Part shown: piece by piece, positions 42,651-51,652 of the stretch
How the letters are laid out: every line of letters starts with the position of its first letter
How positions within the stretch are numbered: position 1 is the stretch's first letter
Assembly (NCBI GenBank): GCA_002375765.1
Contig: DFMV01000080.1
Coordinates: 33,292 to 97,291, forward strand
Direction of reading: 5' to 3'
DNA: 64,000 nucleotides
From: Rhizobiales bacterium UBA3584
Lineage (GTDB): Bacteria > Pseudomonadota > Alphaproteobacteria > Rhizobiales > Devosiaceae
The notes under the pieces: generated by a model
Told to the model about the DNA's origin: nothing
Databases searched by the model: none
What the model saw: the letters and a program-made list of their open reading frames with translations, nothing else
Made by a program: the position numbers and the translations under genes

Positions 42651-44564
42651 ATGGAAGAGAGGGAGAAGACGCTGGACGTCATCACCATCGGGCGCGCTTC
42701 GGTGGACTTGTACGGCCAGCAGATCGGCGCCCGGCTCGAGGACGCAACCAGTTTTGCCAAATCGGTGGGCGGATGTCCGGCCAATATCGCCATCGGCACG
42801 GCACGGCTGGGGCTGGCTTCGGCCTGGCTGGGTCGGGTGGGCGATGAGGCCTTCGGGCGGTTCATCACAGAACAGATGGCGCGCGAGGGCGCCTCGACCG
42901 AAGGGATCATCACCGACAAGGACAGGCTGACGGCGCTGGCCATTTTGGGTGTCGAGGACGACAAGCGGTTTCCGCTGATCTTTTATCGCGAGGACTGCGC
43001 CGACATGGCGCTGACCGAGGGCGATATTTCCGAGGATTTCATTGCGCGCACCCGGTCGGTGCTGGTGACGGGGACGCATTTTTCGCGGCCCCATACCTCG
43101 GCGGCGCAAAAGATCGCCATGACCTTTGCCAAGGGCTATGGCGCCAAGGTGATCTTCGACATCGATTTCCGGCCCAACCTGTGGGGCCTGGCCGGGCATG
43201 GAGCGGGCGAAGAGCGCTATATCCGATCCCATACGGTTTCCGAACGGCTGAAATCGGTGCTCCCCCATTGCGATCTTGTCGTGGGCACCGAGGAAGAGAT
43301 CCTGATCGGCTCGGGGGAGGCCGATCTGGATGCCGCGCTCAGGACGATCAGACAGGTCTCCTCCGCCGTGATCGTCCTGAAGCGCGGCCCCATGGGTTGC
43401 ATCGTCTATGACGGGCCGATCCCAGAGAGCATCGAAGACGGGATCGTGGGCGAAGGATTTCCCATCGAGGTTTACAATACGCTCGGCGCCGGAGACGCGT
43501 TCATGAGCGGGTTCTTGCGCGGGTGGCTGCGCGGGGAGAAGCTGGAGACGTGTGCGACCTGGGCCAATGCCTGCGGGGCGTTTGCGGTGTCACGGCTGCT
43601 GTGTTCGCCGGAAATTCCCAGCTTTGAGGAATTGAGTCATTTCCTCAAGCATGGCAGCACGCACAAGGCGTTGCGCCGGGACGCGGCGATCAACCATATT
43701 CACTGGGCCACGACCGGGCGGCGGCGGGACTATCCGACCCTTAAGGCGCTGGCCATCGACCATCGGAGCCAGTTCGAGGAGATGGCGGAAAAGCTCGGAG
43801 CCGACCGCGACAGGATTGGCGCGTTCAAGCTGCTCGCTGTCGAGGCGGCGGCCAAAGTGGCCGATGGGCGCGACGGGTTCGGGATGCTGCTCGATGAGAA
43901 GTACGGCCGCGCGGCGCTGTTCGCGGCAGCCAAAGTGCCGAACTTCTGGATCGGACGGCCGGTGGAATTGCCGGGATCGCGGCCGCTGAAGTTCGAGTTT
44001 TCCCAGGACATGGGAAGCCGGCTGATCGAATGGCCGGTCGACCATACCATCAAGTGCCTGGCGTTTTTCCATCCCGACGACGCCGACGACATGCGGCTCG
44101 AACAGATCGAAAAGCTCGGCACGCTCTACGACGCGGCGCGGCGGGTGGGGCGCGAGGTGCTGATCGAGATCATTGCCGGCAAGAACGGGCCAATGGAGGC
44201 CGATATCGTGCCGCGGGTATTGACCGAGCTCTATTCGGCGGGGATCAAGCCCGACTGGTGGAAGCTCGAGCCGCAGGCCGACGCTGGCGCCTGGGCGCTG
44301 ATCGACGAGACGATTGCCGCCAACGATCCCTGGTGTCGCGGCGTTGTGCTGTTGGGGCTGGACGCGCCCGCCGATGAGCTCGAGGCAGCGTTCAGGGCAA
44401 CGGCAGAATCGAAAACGGTCAAAGGATTTGCCGTGGGGCGGACGATCTTTGCCGACGCTGCGGAAAAATGGTTGGCTGGAAAGATGGACGACGCCGAGGC
44501 GATTGCCGATATGGCCGAGCGGTTCGGGGCGCTGGTGGATGCATGGGAGGTGCGCGGGCAATGA
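42651..44564 (+). CDS. iolC: 5-dehydro-2-deoxygluconokinase fused to a DUF2090 domain
   Basis: A 637-residue bifunctional-looking protein. Residues 8-335 are a PfkB kinase (substrate motif GGCPANIAIGTARLG, catalytic NTLGAGDAFMSGFLRG) that phosphorylates 2-deoxy-5-keto-gluconate. Residues about 345-637 are DUF2090, an aldolase-like TIM barrel (LKALAIDHRSQFEE start) that may cleave the phosphorylated product, standing in for IolJ. This fusion is known in proteobacterial iol clusters. GGGAGG lies 10 bp upstream of ATG. The stop overlaps the iolD start (ATGA). Confidence 0.94.
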   Translation: MEEREKTLDVITIGRASVDLYGQQIGARLEDATSFAKSVGGCPANIAIGTARLGLASAWLGRVGDEAFGRFITEQMAREGASTEGIITDKDRLTALAILGVEDDKRFPLIFYREDCADMALTEGDISEDFIARTRSVLVTGTHFSRPHTSAAQKIAMTFAKGYGAKVIFDIDFRPNLWGLAGHGAGEERYIRSHTVSERLKSVLPHCDLVVGTEEEILIGSGEADLDAALRTIRQVSSAVIVLKRGPMGCIVYDGPIPESIEDGIVGEGFPIEVYNTLGAGDAFMSGFLRGWLRGEKLETCATWANACGAFAVSRLLCSPEIPSFEELSHFLKHGSTHKALRRDAAINHIHWATTGRRRDYPTLKALAIDHRSQFEEMAEKLGADRDRIGAFKLLAVEAAAKVADGRDGFGMLLDEKYGRAALFAAAKVPNFWIGRPVELPGSRPLKFEFSQDMGSRLIEWPVDHTIKCLAFFHPDDADDMRLEQIEKLGTLYDAARRVGREVLIEIIAGKNGPMEADIVPRVLTELYSAGIKPDWWKLEPQADAGAWALIDETIAANDPWCRGVVLLGLDAPADELEAAFRATAESKTVKGFAVGRTIFADAAEKWLAGKMDDAEAIADMAERFGALVDAWEVRGQ

Positions 44565-46405
44565 GCGAAACGATCAGGCTGACCATGGCGCAGGCCGTTG
44601 CGCGATTTCTGGCGGCGCAAATGACCGAGATCGATGGCGAACGCGTGCCACTGTTCGGCGGGGTGTGGGCGATCTTCGGGCATGGCAATGTCGCAGGAAT
44701 GGGTGAGGCGCTTTATGGTGTGCGCGAGAAACTGCCGACCTATCGCGCCCATAACGAACAGGGCATGGCCCATGCGGCGATCGCTTTCGCCAAGGCCAGC
44801 TTCCGGCGCCGGATGATGGCGTGCACCAGCTCGGTCGGGCCGGGGGCGACCAACATGGTGACGGCGGCGGCGCTGGCGCATGTGAACCGGTTGCCCGTGC
44901 TGTTTCTGCCTGGCGATGTGTTTGCCAACCGGCGGCCCGACCCTGTGCTGCAGCAGGTCGAGGATTTTGCCGACGGGACGGTGTCGGCCAATGATTGCTT
45001 TAAACCCGTGTCGCGCTATTTCGACCGCATCACGCGGCCCGAACAGATCATGCCGGCGCTGCGGCGGGCGATGCAGGTTCTGATCGATCCGGCCGATTGC
45101 GGACCGGTGACGCTGGCACTGTGTCAGGATACTCAAGCGGAGGCCTATGATTATCCGGCCCGCTTTTTTGCCGAGACTGTGCACACCCAGCGCCGGGTGC
45201 GGCCCGATGCCGACGAGTTGGCGCGAGCCGTTGCGGCGATCAAAGGCGCCAAACAGCCGGTTCTGATTGCCGGTGGCGGGGTGCTCTATTCAGGGGCCAG
45301 CGATGCGTTGGAGCGGTTTGCCGACGCCCACGATATGCCGGTGATGGAAACGCAGGCGGGGAAATCGGCCCTGCCTCATTCGCACCCGCTCAATATGGGA
45401 TCGGTGGGCGTGACCGGGACAAGCGCGGCCAACGGGCTGGCGGAAAAGGCCGATGTGATCGTGGCCGTGGGGACGCGGCTGGCCGATTTCACCACGGGAT
45501 CATGGGCGCTGTTTGAGAACCCCGACGCAAAGTTCGTGGCGCTCAATGTGGCGTCCGTCGATGCGGGCAAGCATGGGGCAATGCCGCTGCTGGCCGATGC
45601 GCGGGTCGGGCTGGACATGCTCGGCGAAGAATTGGGCCCCTGGCGGGCGCCGGAGGGCTGGCGGGGCGAAGCTGAAGAGCGGAAGCGCAAATGGCTGGGC
45701 GAGGCAGAGGCCGCGACAGCGGCAACCAACGCGGCCCTGCCCTCGGATGCGCAGGTGATCGGGGCGACCCAAAGGATGATGGGCGAGGCGATTGTCGTAT
45801 GTGCGGCGGGGGGACTGCCCGGTGAGCTGCACAAGCTCTGGAAGCCGGAAGAACCGGGGCGGTATCACCTCGAATACGGTTATTCGACAATGGGATACGA
45901 GATTGCCGGCGGGCTGGGGGTCAAGCTGGCGCGGCCGGCGGATGAAGTGGTGGTCATGGTCGGGGACGGCAGCTACATGATGGCCAATTCAGAGCTTTCG
46001 ACCGCCGTGATGATGGGGCTGCGGCTGACCGTGGTGGTGCTCGACAATCGCGGGTTCGGCTGCATCAACCGGCTGCAGATGGCGACCGGGGGCGAGAACT
46101 TCAACAATCTGTTTGAAGACGTGCACAAGGATGCAATGCCCGAGATCGATTTTACCGGGCACGCAAGCGCCTTGGGTGCGCATGCGCAAAAGGTCGCGGG
46201 GATTTCCGAACTGGAGGCGGCGCTGGCCGAGGCGCGGAAGCGCGGCGGGGTCAATGTCGTTGTGATCGATACCGATCCGCTGGTGACCACCGAAGCCGGC
46301 GGGCACTGGTGGGACGTTGCAGTGCCGGAAGTGAGCGAGCGGGCAGATGTGCGCGCGAAGCGGGCGGAGTATGAGGAGCGGATAAAGGGACAGCGGATCT
46401 GGTGA
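44561..46405 (+). CDS. iolD: 3D-(3,5/4)-trihydroxycyclohexane-1,2-dione hydrolase
   Basis: A 614-residue thiamine-diphosphate enzyme that opens the inositol-derived ring to 5-deoxyglucuronate. The N-terminal PYR domain holds the catalytic Glu region (AHNEQGMAHAAIAFAK), the middle domain is NAD/FAD-like, and the C-terminal domain has the ThDP-Mg motif GDGSYMMANSELSTAV. It is translationally coupled to iolC by a 4-bp overlap. A 187-bp gap of repeats separates it from iolE. Confidence 0.95.
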   Translation: MSETIRLTMAQAVARFLAAQMTEIDGERVPLFGGVWAIFGHGNVAGMGEALYGVREKLPTYRAHNEQGMAHAAIAFAKASFRRRMMACTSSVGPGATNMVTAAALAHVNRLPVLFLPGDVFANRRPDPVLQQVEDFADGTVSANDCFKPVSRYFDRITRPEQIMPALRRAMQVLIDPADCGPVTLALCQDTQAEAYDYPARFFAETVHTQRRVRPDADELARAVAAIKGAKQPVLIAGGGVLYSGASDALERFADAHDMPVMETQAGKSALPHSHPLNMGSVGVTGTSAANGLAEKADVIVAVGTRLADFTTGSWALFENPDAKFVALNVASVDAGKHGAMPLLADARVGLDMLGEELGPWRAPEGWRGEAEERKRKWLGEAEAATAATNAALPSDAQVIGATQRMMGEAIVVCAAGGLPGELHKLWKPEEPGRYHLEYGYSTMGYEIAGGLGVKLARPADEVVVMVGDGSYMMANSELSTAVMMGLRLTVVVLDNRGFGCINRLQMATGGENFNNLFEDVHKDAMPEIDFTGHASALGAHAQKVAGISELEAALAEARKRGGVNVVVIDTDPLVTTEAGGHWWDVAVPEVSERADVRAKRAEYEERIKGQRIW

Positions 46406-46412
46406 AGGGCAG

Positions 46413-46566
46413 AAAGGCCCCCTCACCCGGCGCATTCGCGCCGACCTCTCCCCCAAGGGAGAGGTAAGCCTGGCGCAGACGCTCTGCTTCAGGATACGAA
46501 AATGGAGCCCAGTTCCACCTCTCCCTCTGGGGGAGAGGTCGCCGCAAAGCGGCGGGTGGGGCCTTT
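46413..46566. repeat. Inverted palindromic repeats between iolD and iolE
   Basis: The left element (46413-46465) contains AAAGGCCCCCTCACCCGG and ACCTCTCCCCCAAGGGAGAGGT; the right element (46515-46566) carries ACCTCTCCCTCTGGGGGAGAGGT and CGGGTGGGGCCTTT. The elements are inverted relative to each other, and each contains its own hairpin. They fill nearly the whole intercistronic gap. Confidence 0.8.
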
Positions 46567-46592
46567 GAGATGAACGGAAAGAACGAGGAAAA

Positions 46593-47486
46593 ATGATCCG
46601 GATCGGTGCGAACCCTATCGGGTGGTCCAATGACGACATGATCGAGATTGGCGGGGAGACGCCGCTGGAGGTGTGTCTGGCCGAGGCCAGGGAGGCCGGG
46701 TTTACCGGGATGGAGCTGGGCAACAAGTTTCCGCGCCAGACCGAGGCGCTGCGGCCCGTGCTCGATGCGCATGGGCATCGGCTGGTTTCGGGGTGGTATT
46801 CGACCGAGCTTCTGGTTCGCGACGAGAATGCCGAGATCGAGGCGGCTGCGGCGCATGCGAGCCTGCTGGCTGACATGGGCTGCACTGTGATGATCGTGTG
46901 CGAGACATCGAACGCTATCCACGGGCAGATGGAAACGCCGCTGTCGGAGCGTCCGGTATTGCCTCATGACGTCTGGGCCCGGTTCGGGATGCGGCTGACG
47001 GCATTCGCCCTGAAGCTGAAGCAGGCTTACGGGCTCGATCTTGTCTATCACCACCACATGGGAACGATCGTCCAGACCGAAGCCGAGATCGACCGGCTGA
47101 TGGCTTCAACGGGCGATGCTGTGCATCTGCTGCTCGATACGGGGCACGTGACCTGGGGCGGGGGCGACCCGGCGCGGGTGGCGCGCAACCATTTCTCCCG
47201 CATCGCGCATGTGCACACCAAGGACGTGCGGGCCGATGTGATGCTGAAATCGAACTCGGAGGACTGGAGCTTTCTCAAATCGGTGCTGGCCGGGGTCTAT
47301 ACCGTGCCCGGTGACGGACTGATCGACTTTTCCTCTGTGTTTGCCGCGCTCAAGGGCTATGAGGGCTGGGTGGTTGTCGAGGCCGAACAGGATCCCGAAA
47401 AGGCCCATCCGCTGACCTATGCGAAAATGGGGTATGGCCATTTGCGCGGTGAGTTGGAGCGGGCCGGGTTCGAGGTGGCGGCTTAG
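46593..47486 (+). CDS. iolE: Inosose dehydratase
   Basis: A 297-residue xylose-isomerase-like TIM-barrel protein that dehydrates scyllo-inosose to the trihydroxycyclohexanedione, the step after IolG. Landmarks are IGANPIGWSNDDM at the N-terminus, DLVYHHHMGTIVQTEAEID in the middle with metal-binding His residues, and LLLDTGHVTWGGGDP. AGGAAA precedes ATG. It lies after iolD across a repeat-filled gap but in the same orientation. Confidence 0.95.
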   Translation: MIRIGANPIGWSNDDMIEIGGETPLEVCLAEAREAGFTGMELGNKFPRQTEALRPVLDAHGHRLVSGWYSTELLVRDENAEIEAAAAHASLLADMGCTVMIVCETSNAIHGQMETPLSERPVLPHDVWARFGMRLTAFALKLKQAYGLDLVYHHHMGTIVQTEAEIDRLMASTGDAVHLLLDTGHVTWGGGDPARVARNHFSRIAHVHTKDVRADVMLKSNSEDWSFLKSVLAGVYTVPGDGLIDFSSVFAALKGYEGWVVVEAEQDPEKAHPLTYAKMGYGHLRGELERAGFEVAA

Positions 47487-47502
47487 GCCAATTGCCGGCT
47501 CG

Positions 47503-47663
47503 GAAGGGGCCTCTCACCCCAACCCTTTGCCCCAAAGGAGAGGGAGCGGGCCGGCGGGAAATCTGGCCGCCGGGGTTGCCGGGGCAGTGACGGGAGGAGA
47601 GGCGGCGGCAGGAGCCGCGAGCGCTGCCGGTTACCGGGTCCCGGATCAAGTCCGGGATGACGA
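47503..47663. repeat. Palindromic repeats between iolE and iolB
   Basis: Bases 47503-47545 contain AGGGGCCTCTCACCCCAACC and CCCCAAAGGAGAGGGAGCGG, related to the iolD-iolE repeat. Bases 47631-47663 are a family B unit, TACCGGGTCCCGGATCAAGT then CCGGGATGACG. Together they take up most of the 239-bp gap. Confidence 0.7.
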
Positions 47664-47725
47664 TGAATTTTTGGACGGCGGGGCGTTGAGAGGCTGGGGG
47701 CCGGCAAAGAGAAAAGGAAAGCAAC

Positions 47726-48523
47726 ATGTCTGAACTGCTCGTCAAGCCATCGGGGGACAGTGGCAAACTTATCGACATAACACCGCAGAGCGCCGGGTGG
47801 CGGTATGTGGGGTTTGCGTTGCACAAGCTCGGAGCCGGGGAGAGCGTTTCGGACGTCACGGGAGACCGGGAGGTCTGTCTGGTTTTCGTTTCCGGCTCAG
47901 GCCGGGTCAGTGCGGGCGGAGAGGCGCTGGGCACGATGGGCGGGCGAAAGAGCCCGTTCGACGGCAAGCCGGCGGCTGTCTATGTGCCGGGCAATAGCGA
48001 CTGGTCGGTGACGGCCGAGACCGATCTGGAGCTGGCGGTGTGTTCGGCCCCTGCCCTGACCGAGCGCGCCGTGACCGTCATCTCGCCCGATGCCATGAGC
48101 CAGGAGGTGCGCGGCAAGGGCACCAATGTGCGTCATGTCACCAACATCCTGCCCGAAACCGACGGAGTGGCCGACAGCCTTCTGGTGGTCGAGGTGATAA
48201 CGCCGGGCGGGCACACATCGTCCTATCCGCCGCACAAGCACGACCGGGACGCATTGCCGGAAGAATCCTATCTCGAGGAAACCTATTATCACCGGCTCAA
48301 CCCCCATCAGGGTTTCGCCTTCCAGCGGGTCTATACCGACGACCGCTCGCTCGATGAAACTCTACTGATCGAGGACGGTGTGACCACACTGGTGCCCAAG
48401 GGGTATCACCCCTGCGCGGCGATCCACGGGTATGATCTTTACTATCTCAATGTGATGGCCGGGCCGCACAGAACCTGGAAGTTTCACAATCAGCCCGAGC
48501 ACGAATGGCTGCTTGGGGCGTGA
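47726..48523 (+). CDS. iolB: 5-deoxy-glucuronate isomerase
   Basis: A 265-residue bicupin protein that isomerises 5-deoxyglucuronate to 2-deoxy-5-keto-gluconate, the IolC substrate. The metal-binding cupin motif SYPPHKHDRD...LEETYYHR is clear, and the C-terminal PHRTWKFHNQPEHEWL is diagnostic for IolB. AAAGGAAA precedes the ATG. It is the last gene of iolCDEB in this orientation. Confidence 0.95.
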   Translation: MSELLVKPSGDSGKLIDITPQSAGWRYVGFALHKLGAGESVSDVTGDREVCLVFVSGSGRVSAGGEALGTMGGRKSPFDGKPAAVYVPGNSDWSVTAETDLELAVCSAPALTERAVTVISPDAMSQEVRGKGTNVRHVTNILPETDGVADSLLVVEVITPGGHTSSYPPHKHDRDALPEESYLEETYYHRLNPHQGFAFQRVYTDDRSLDETLLIEDGVTTLVPKGYHPCAAIHGYDLYYLNVMAGPHRTWKFHNQPEHEWLLGA

Positions 48524-48571
48524 GGCTGAACCGGCATTTATGCGGGAGGCTCCGACCCGCCAAACCCACCA

Positions 48572-48674
48572 TTTGTCAACCCGGCCTTTGGGCCGGGGGC
48601 CTGTATGCTCAGCGTCCGAGATGGAGCCGTCGACGCTGAGTGTACTGGATCCCGGCTCAAAGGCCGGGATGACG
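48572..48674. repeat. Nested family B palindromes (cruciform-prone)
   Basis: CAACCCGGCCTTTGGGCCGGG (48577-48597) and TGGATCCCGGCTCAAAGGCC (from 48646) flank CTCAGCGTC (48608-48616) and GACGCTGAG (48631-48639), so hairpins nest within a larger inverted repeat. It lies between iolB and the GGDEF-EAL gene, a 300-bp gap otherwise without a gene. Confidence 0.7.
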
Positions 48675-48826
48675 TCGGGTGAGGTGTTGGGGGTTGTTAC
48701 GGTCTTGCTGGCCTTGCCCGCCGATCGCCTGGAAAGTCAGCAAACGATGGCGTTTAAAGGGCGTGTTAAGCCCTTGGCCGTAACAGTTTCCCGTAGCGAA
48801 AACGTCGGTGCGGGGGGCAAGGCACT

Positions 48827-51505
48827 TTGGCAGGCACGATTCAAAGCAGGTTGAAACAATTGGGGCGGGTGCTCGTACGCGCCAGCAACATACCTGCGTT
48901 GATGGCCGTCATCGTGATCACCGTGGCGATGGGATTTGCCGAGTATCAGAACCGGGAGATCTTTGCGCAATCCCAGCGCGCCATGGTGCTCGACAAGCTC
49001 GGCTTGGTGCGGGCCCGGCTCGAGGGGAACGTCAACTCCAACCTGCAACTGATCCACGGCCTTGTCGGCGCGATCACCACCGAACCCTATATGGGACAGA
49101 GGCGGTTTTCCCGGCTTGCCGCTTACCTGTTCGACCAAAGCAGCCAGATCAGCAATATCGCGGCGGCGCCCGATTTCGTGGTGCGCATGGTCTATCCGGT
49201 GGCCGGAAACGAAGCGGCGCTGGGGCTCGACTACCGAAACAATGCCGAACAACGCGATGCGGCGATGCAGGCGCGGGACACGCGGGAAATCGTTCTGGCC
49301 GGGCCGGTGCATCTGGTGCAGGGCGGGCGCGGCTTTATCGGGCGGTACCCGGTCTATTACGACAACGCTGCGGGCGAGGAGCGCTTCTGGGGCATCGTTT
49401 CAGCGGTGATCGATGCCGACAAGCTCTATGCCGACAGCGGCCTTGACACGATAGCAAGCGATATCTCCATCGCCATTTCCGGTCGCGACGGGCAGGCCGA
49501 CAACGAGGCCGTCTTCTATGGCGACGCCGCGGTGCTGGAAAGCGATCCGGTACGCGCGGAAGTCTTGCTGCCGTCGGGAAACTGGATCATCTCGGCCATC
49601 CCAAGCCAGGGCTGGGGCGCCAGCCCGCCTAATACGGCCCTGTTGCGGATCGGAATGGCGCTGGCGGCGGCGCTGATCCTGGTGCCGATCGTGCTCTTGG
49701 GCCGGCTCAACGAAGAACGCCGGCGGCGGATGATCGAACAGCGGCGGCGCGAGGCCGAATTGTCGCGGCTGTCGCGCCGGCTGGAGCTGGCACTGGCCAC
49801 CTCGCAGGTCGGCGTTTGGGAGATGAACATTTCCAACGGGGCGCTGTCCTGGGACGACCGGATGAACGAGCTTTACGGCTATGAGCCGGACGGCGGGGGG
49901 CGTGACTACACTCATTGGCGCGACAGGCTGCATCCGGACGATCTGGAAAGCGCCGAGCGTGACTTCAACGAATCCATCCGTTCAGGCAGCCAGTATTTCT
50001 CCAACTATCGGATCATGACCCCCGAGGGCGAAACGCGGCACATCAGGGCCATAGGCTCGGTCTATCAGGACCCGGGCGCCGCTCCGCGCATTCTGGGGGT
50101 CAATTGGGACGCAACGCCCGACGCCAAGCTGTCCGAGGCCCTGATGCGGGCCAAGACGCAGGCAGAGGCGAAAAATTTCGAGCTCGAAACCGCCAAGGCG
50201 CGCATCGAGCACAACGCCATGCACGACCCGCTGACCGGGCTGCCCAACCGGCGCTATCTCGATGAAATCCTCGACATGCACACCAAGCGCAGCGCGCGCG
50301 ATGGCGGGTATGTCTCGATCCAGCATATCGACCTGGACCGCTTCAAGCAGATCAACGACACGCTGGGCCACGCGGCGGGTGACGCCATGCTGATCCATGC
50401 CTCCGAGGTGCTCAAGGGCTCGGTTCGGCCCTCTGATTTCGTCGCGCGGATCGGCGGCGATGAATTCGTGATCCTGTGCATCGGGGAAAAATCGGACGCC
50501 GAACTGCGCGCGATGGCCGAGCGGATCATCGCCGCGATGCGCAAGCCGGTTTCCTATCAGGGCCATGAATGCCGGTTCGGCGTATCGATCGGGATCGCCG
50601 GGGGTGATGTTTCAACGACGCCGGCCAAGCAGGTGCTGGTCAATGCCGACATCGCGCTTTATCGGGCAAAGGAACGCGGGCGGAACCGTGCGGAGTTCTT
50701 CTCGGAAGAATTGCAGGCCGAAATCGTCACCGCCAAGCGGATCGCCGACGACATTCTGGCGGGGCTCGAGAACAACGAATTCATCGCCTTCTACCAGCCG
50801 CAGGTGGACGCAAAGACTCTCGATATCGTGGGCATGGAGGCGCTGGCGCGCTGGAACCATCCGATCAAGGGGCTGTTGGCGCCCGATGCCTTCATGGCGA
50901 TTGCCGAGGACCTCAACGTGGTCGCCGCCATCGACAAGCTGATCCTCGAACAGGCGCTGGCCCAGCACAAGAAGTGGAAGGCCGCGGGGCTCGACGTGCC
51001 GCGTGTTTCGGTCAACGTCTCGGCGCGGCGGCTCAACGACGAAGGGCTGATCGGAACCCTCAAGGCGCTCGATATCGAGCGGGGGACCGTCTCGTTTGAA
51101 TTGATCGAATCGATCTATCTCGACGAGCGCGATACGCTGGTCTCGTTCAATATCGACCAGATCAAGGATCTTGGGATCGATATCGAGATCGACGATTTCG
51201 GCACCGGGTATGCTTCGATCGTTTCGCTTCTGCAGCTGCGCCCGACGCGGCTCAAGATCGACCGGCAACTGGTCATGCCGATCACCAGTTCGCCCGGCCA
51301 GCGCCGGCTGGTCGGCTCGATCATCGAGATCGGCGCGTCGCTGGGCATCGAGGCGATTGCCGAGGGTGTGGAGAGCTTCGAGCACGCGAAAATCCTCGCC
51401 GATATGGGCTGTTCGGCCTTGCAGGGCTACGCCATCGCCCGCCCCATGGACGGCGACGCGGTGACCCAGTTCATAACAAGCCAAAGCTGGCGCAAGGCGA
51501 GCTAG
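48827..51505 (+). CDS. CHASE-PAS-GGDEF-EAL cyclic-di-GMP signalling protein
   Basis: An 892-residue membrane sensor. TM helix about 21-40, periplasmic CHASE-type domain about 55-235, second TM about 268-290, short coiled coil, PAS about 315-440, GGDEF about 460-615 and EAL about 635-885. The diguanylate cyclase motif RIGGDEF is intact and the phosphodiesterase signature reads GMEALARW with IDDFGTGYAS, so both activities are possible. I take a TTG start with AAGG upstream; a later start would cut into TM1. No partner gene is adjacent. Confidence 0.9.
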   Translation: MAGTIQSRLKQLGRVLVRASNIPALMAVIVITVAMGFAEYQNREIFAQSQRAMVLDKLGLVRARLEGNVNSNLQLIHGLVGAITTEPYMGQRRFSRLAAYLFDQSSQISNIAAAPDFVVRMVYPVAGNEAALGLDYRNNAEQRDAAMQARDTREIVLAGPVHLVQGGRGFIGRYPVYYDNAAGEERFWGIVSAVIDADKLYADSGLDTIASDISIAISGRDGQADNEAVFYGDAAVLESDPVRAEVLLPSGNWIISAIPSQGWGASPPNTALLRIGMALAAALILVPIVLLGRLNEERRRRMIEQRRREAELSRLSRRLELALATSQVGVWEMNISNGALSWDDRMNELYGYEPDGGGRDYTHWRDRLHPDDLESAERDFNESIRSGSQYFSNYRIMTPEGETRHIRAIGSVYQDPGAAPRILGVNWDATPDAKLSEALMRAKTQAEAKNFELETAKARIEHNAMHDPLTGLPNRRYLDEILDMHTKRSARDGGYVSIQHIDLDRFKQINDTLGHAAGDAMLIHASEVLKGSVRPSDFVARIGGDEFVILCIGEKSDAELRAMAERIIAAMRKPVSYQGHECRFGVSIGIAGGDVSTTPAKQVLVNADIALYRAKERGRNRAEFFSEELQAEIVTAKRIADDILAGLENNEFIAFYQPQVDAKTLDIVGMEALARWNHPIKGLLAPDAFMAIAEDLNVVAAIDKLILEQALAQHKKWKAAGLDVPRVSVNVSARRLNDEGLIGTLKALDIERGTVSFELIESIYLDERDTLVSFNIDQIKDLGIDIEIDDFGTGYASIVSLLQLRPTRLKIDRQLVMPITSSPGQRRLVGSIIEIGASLGIEAIAEGVESFEHAKILADMGCSALQGYAIARPMDGDAVTQFITSQSWRKAS

Positions 51506-51514
51506 CCCCCACCA

Positions 51515-51611
51515 TCGCTGTCCCGGACTCGATCCGGGACCTAGCAGCCCTGCCGGACCACTGGTGGGCGTTGCGGCGCTCATGGACCCCGGGTCAAGCC
51601 CGGGGCAGCGA
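51515..51611. repeat. Two family B palindromes after the GGDEF-EAL gene
   Basis: TCCCGGACTCGATCCGGGAC (51520-51539) and ACCCCGGGTCAAGCCCGGGGC (about 51585-51605), in the gap between the convergent GGDEF-EAL and hrpB genes. They may also act as terminators. Confidence 0.7.
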
Positions 51612-51652
51612 GAAAGAGGTGGCGGCAAGGGCCTCCCGCTTCATAACCTGGG

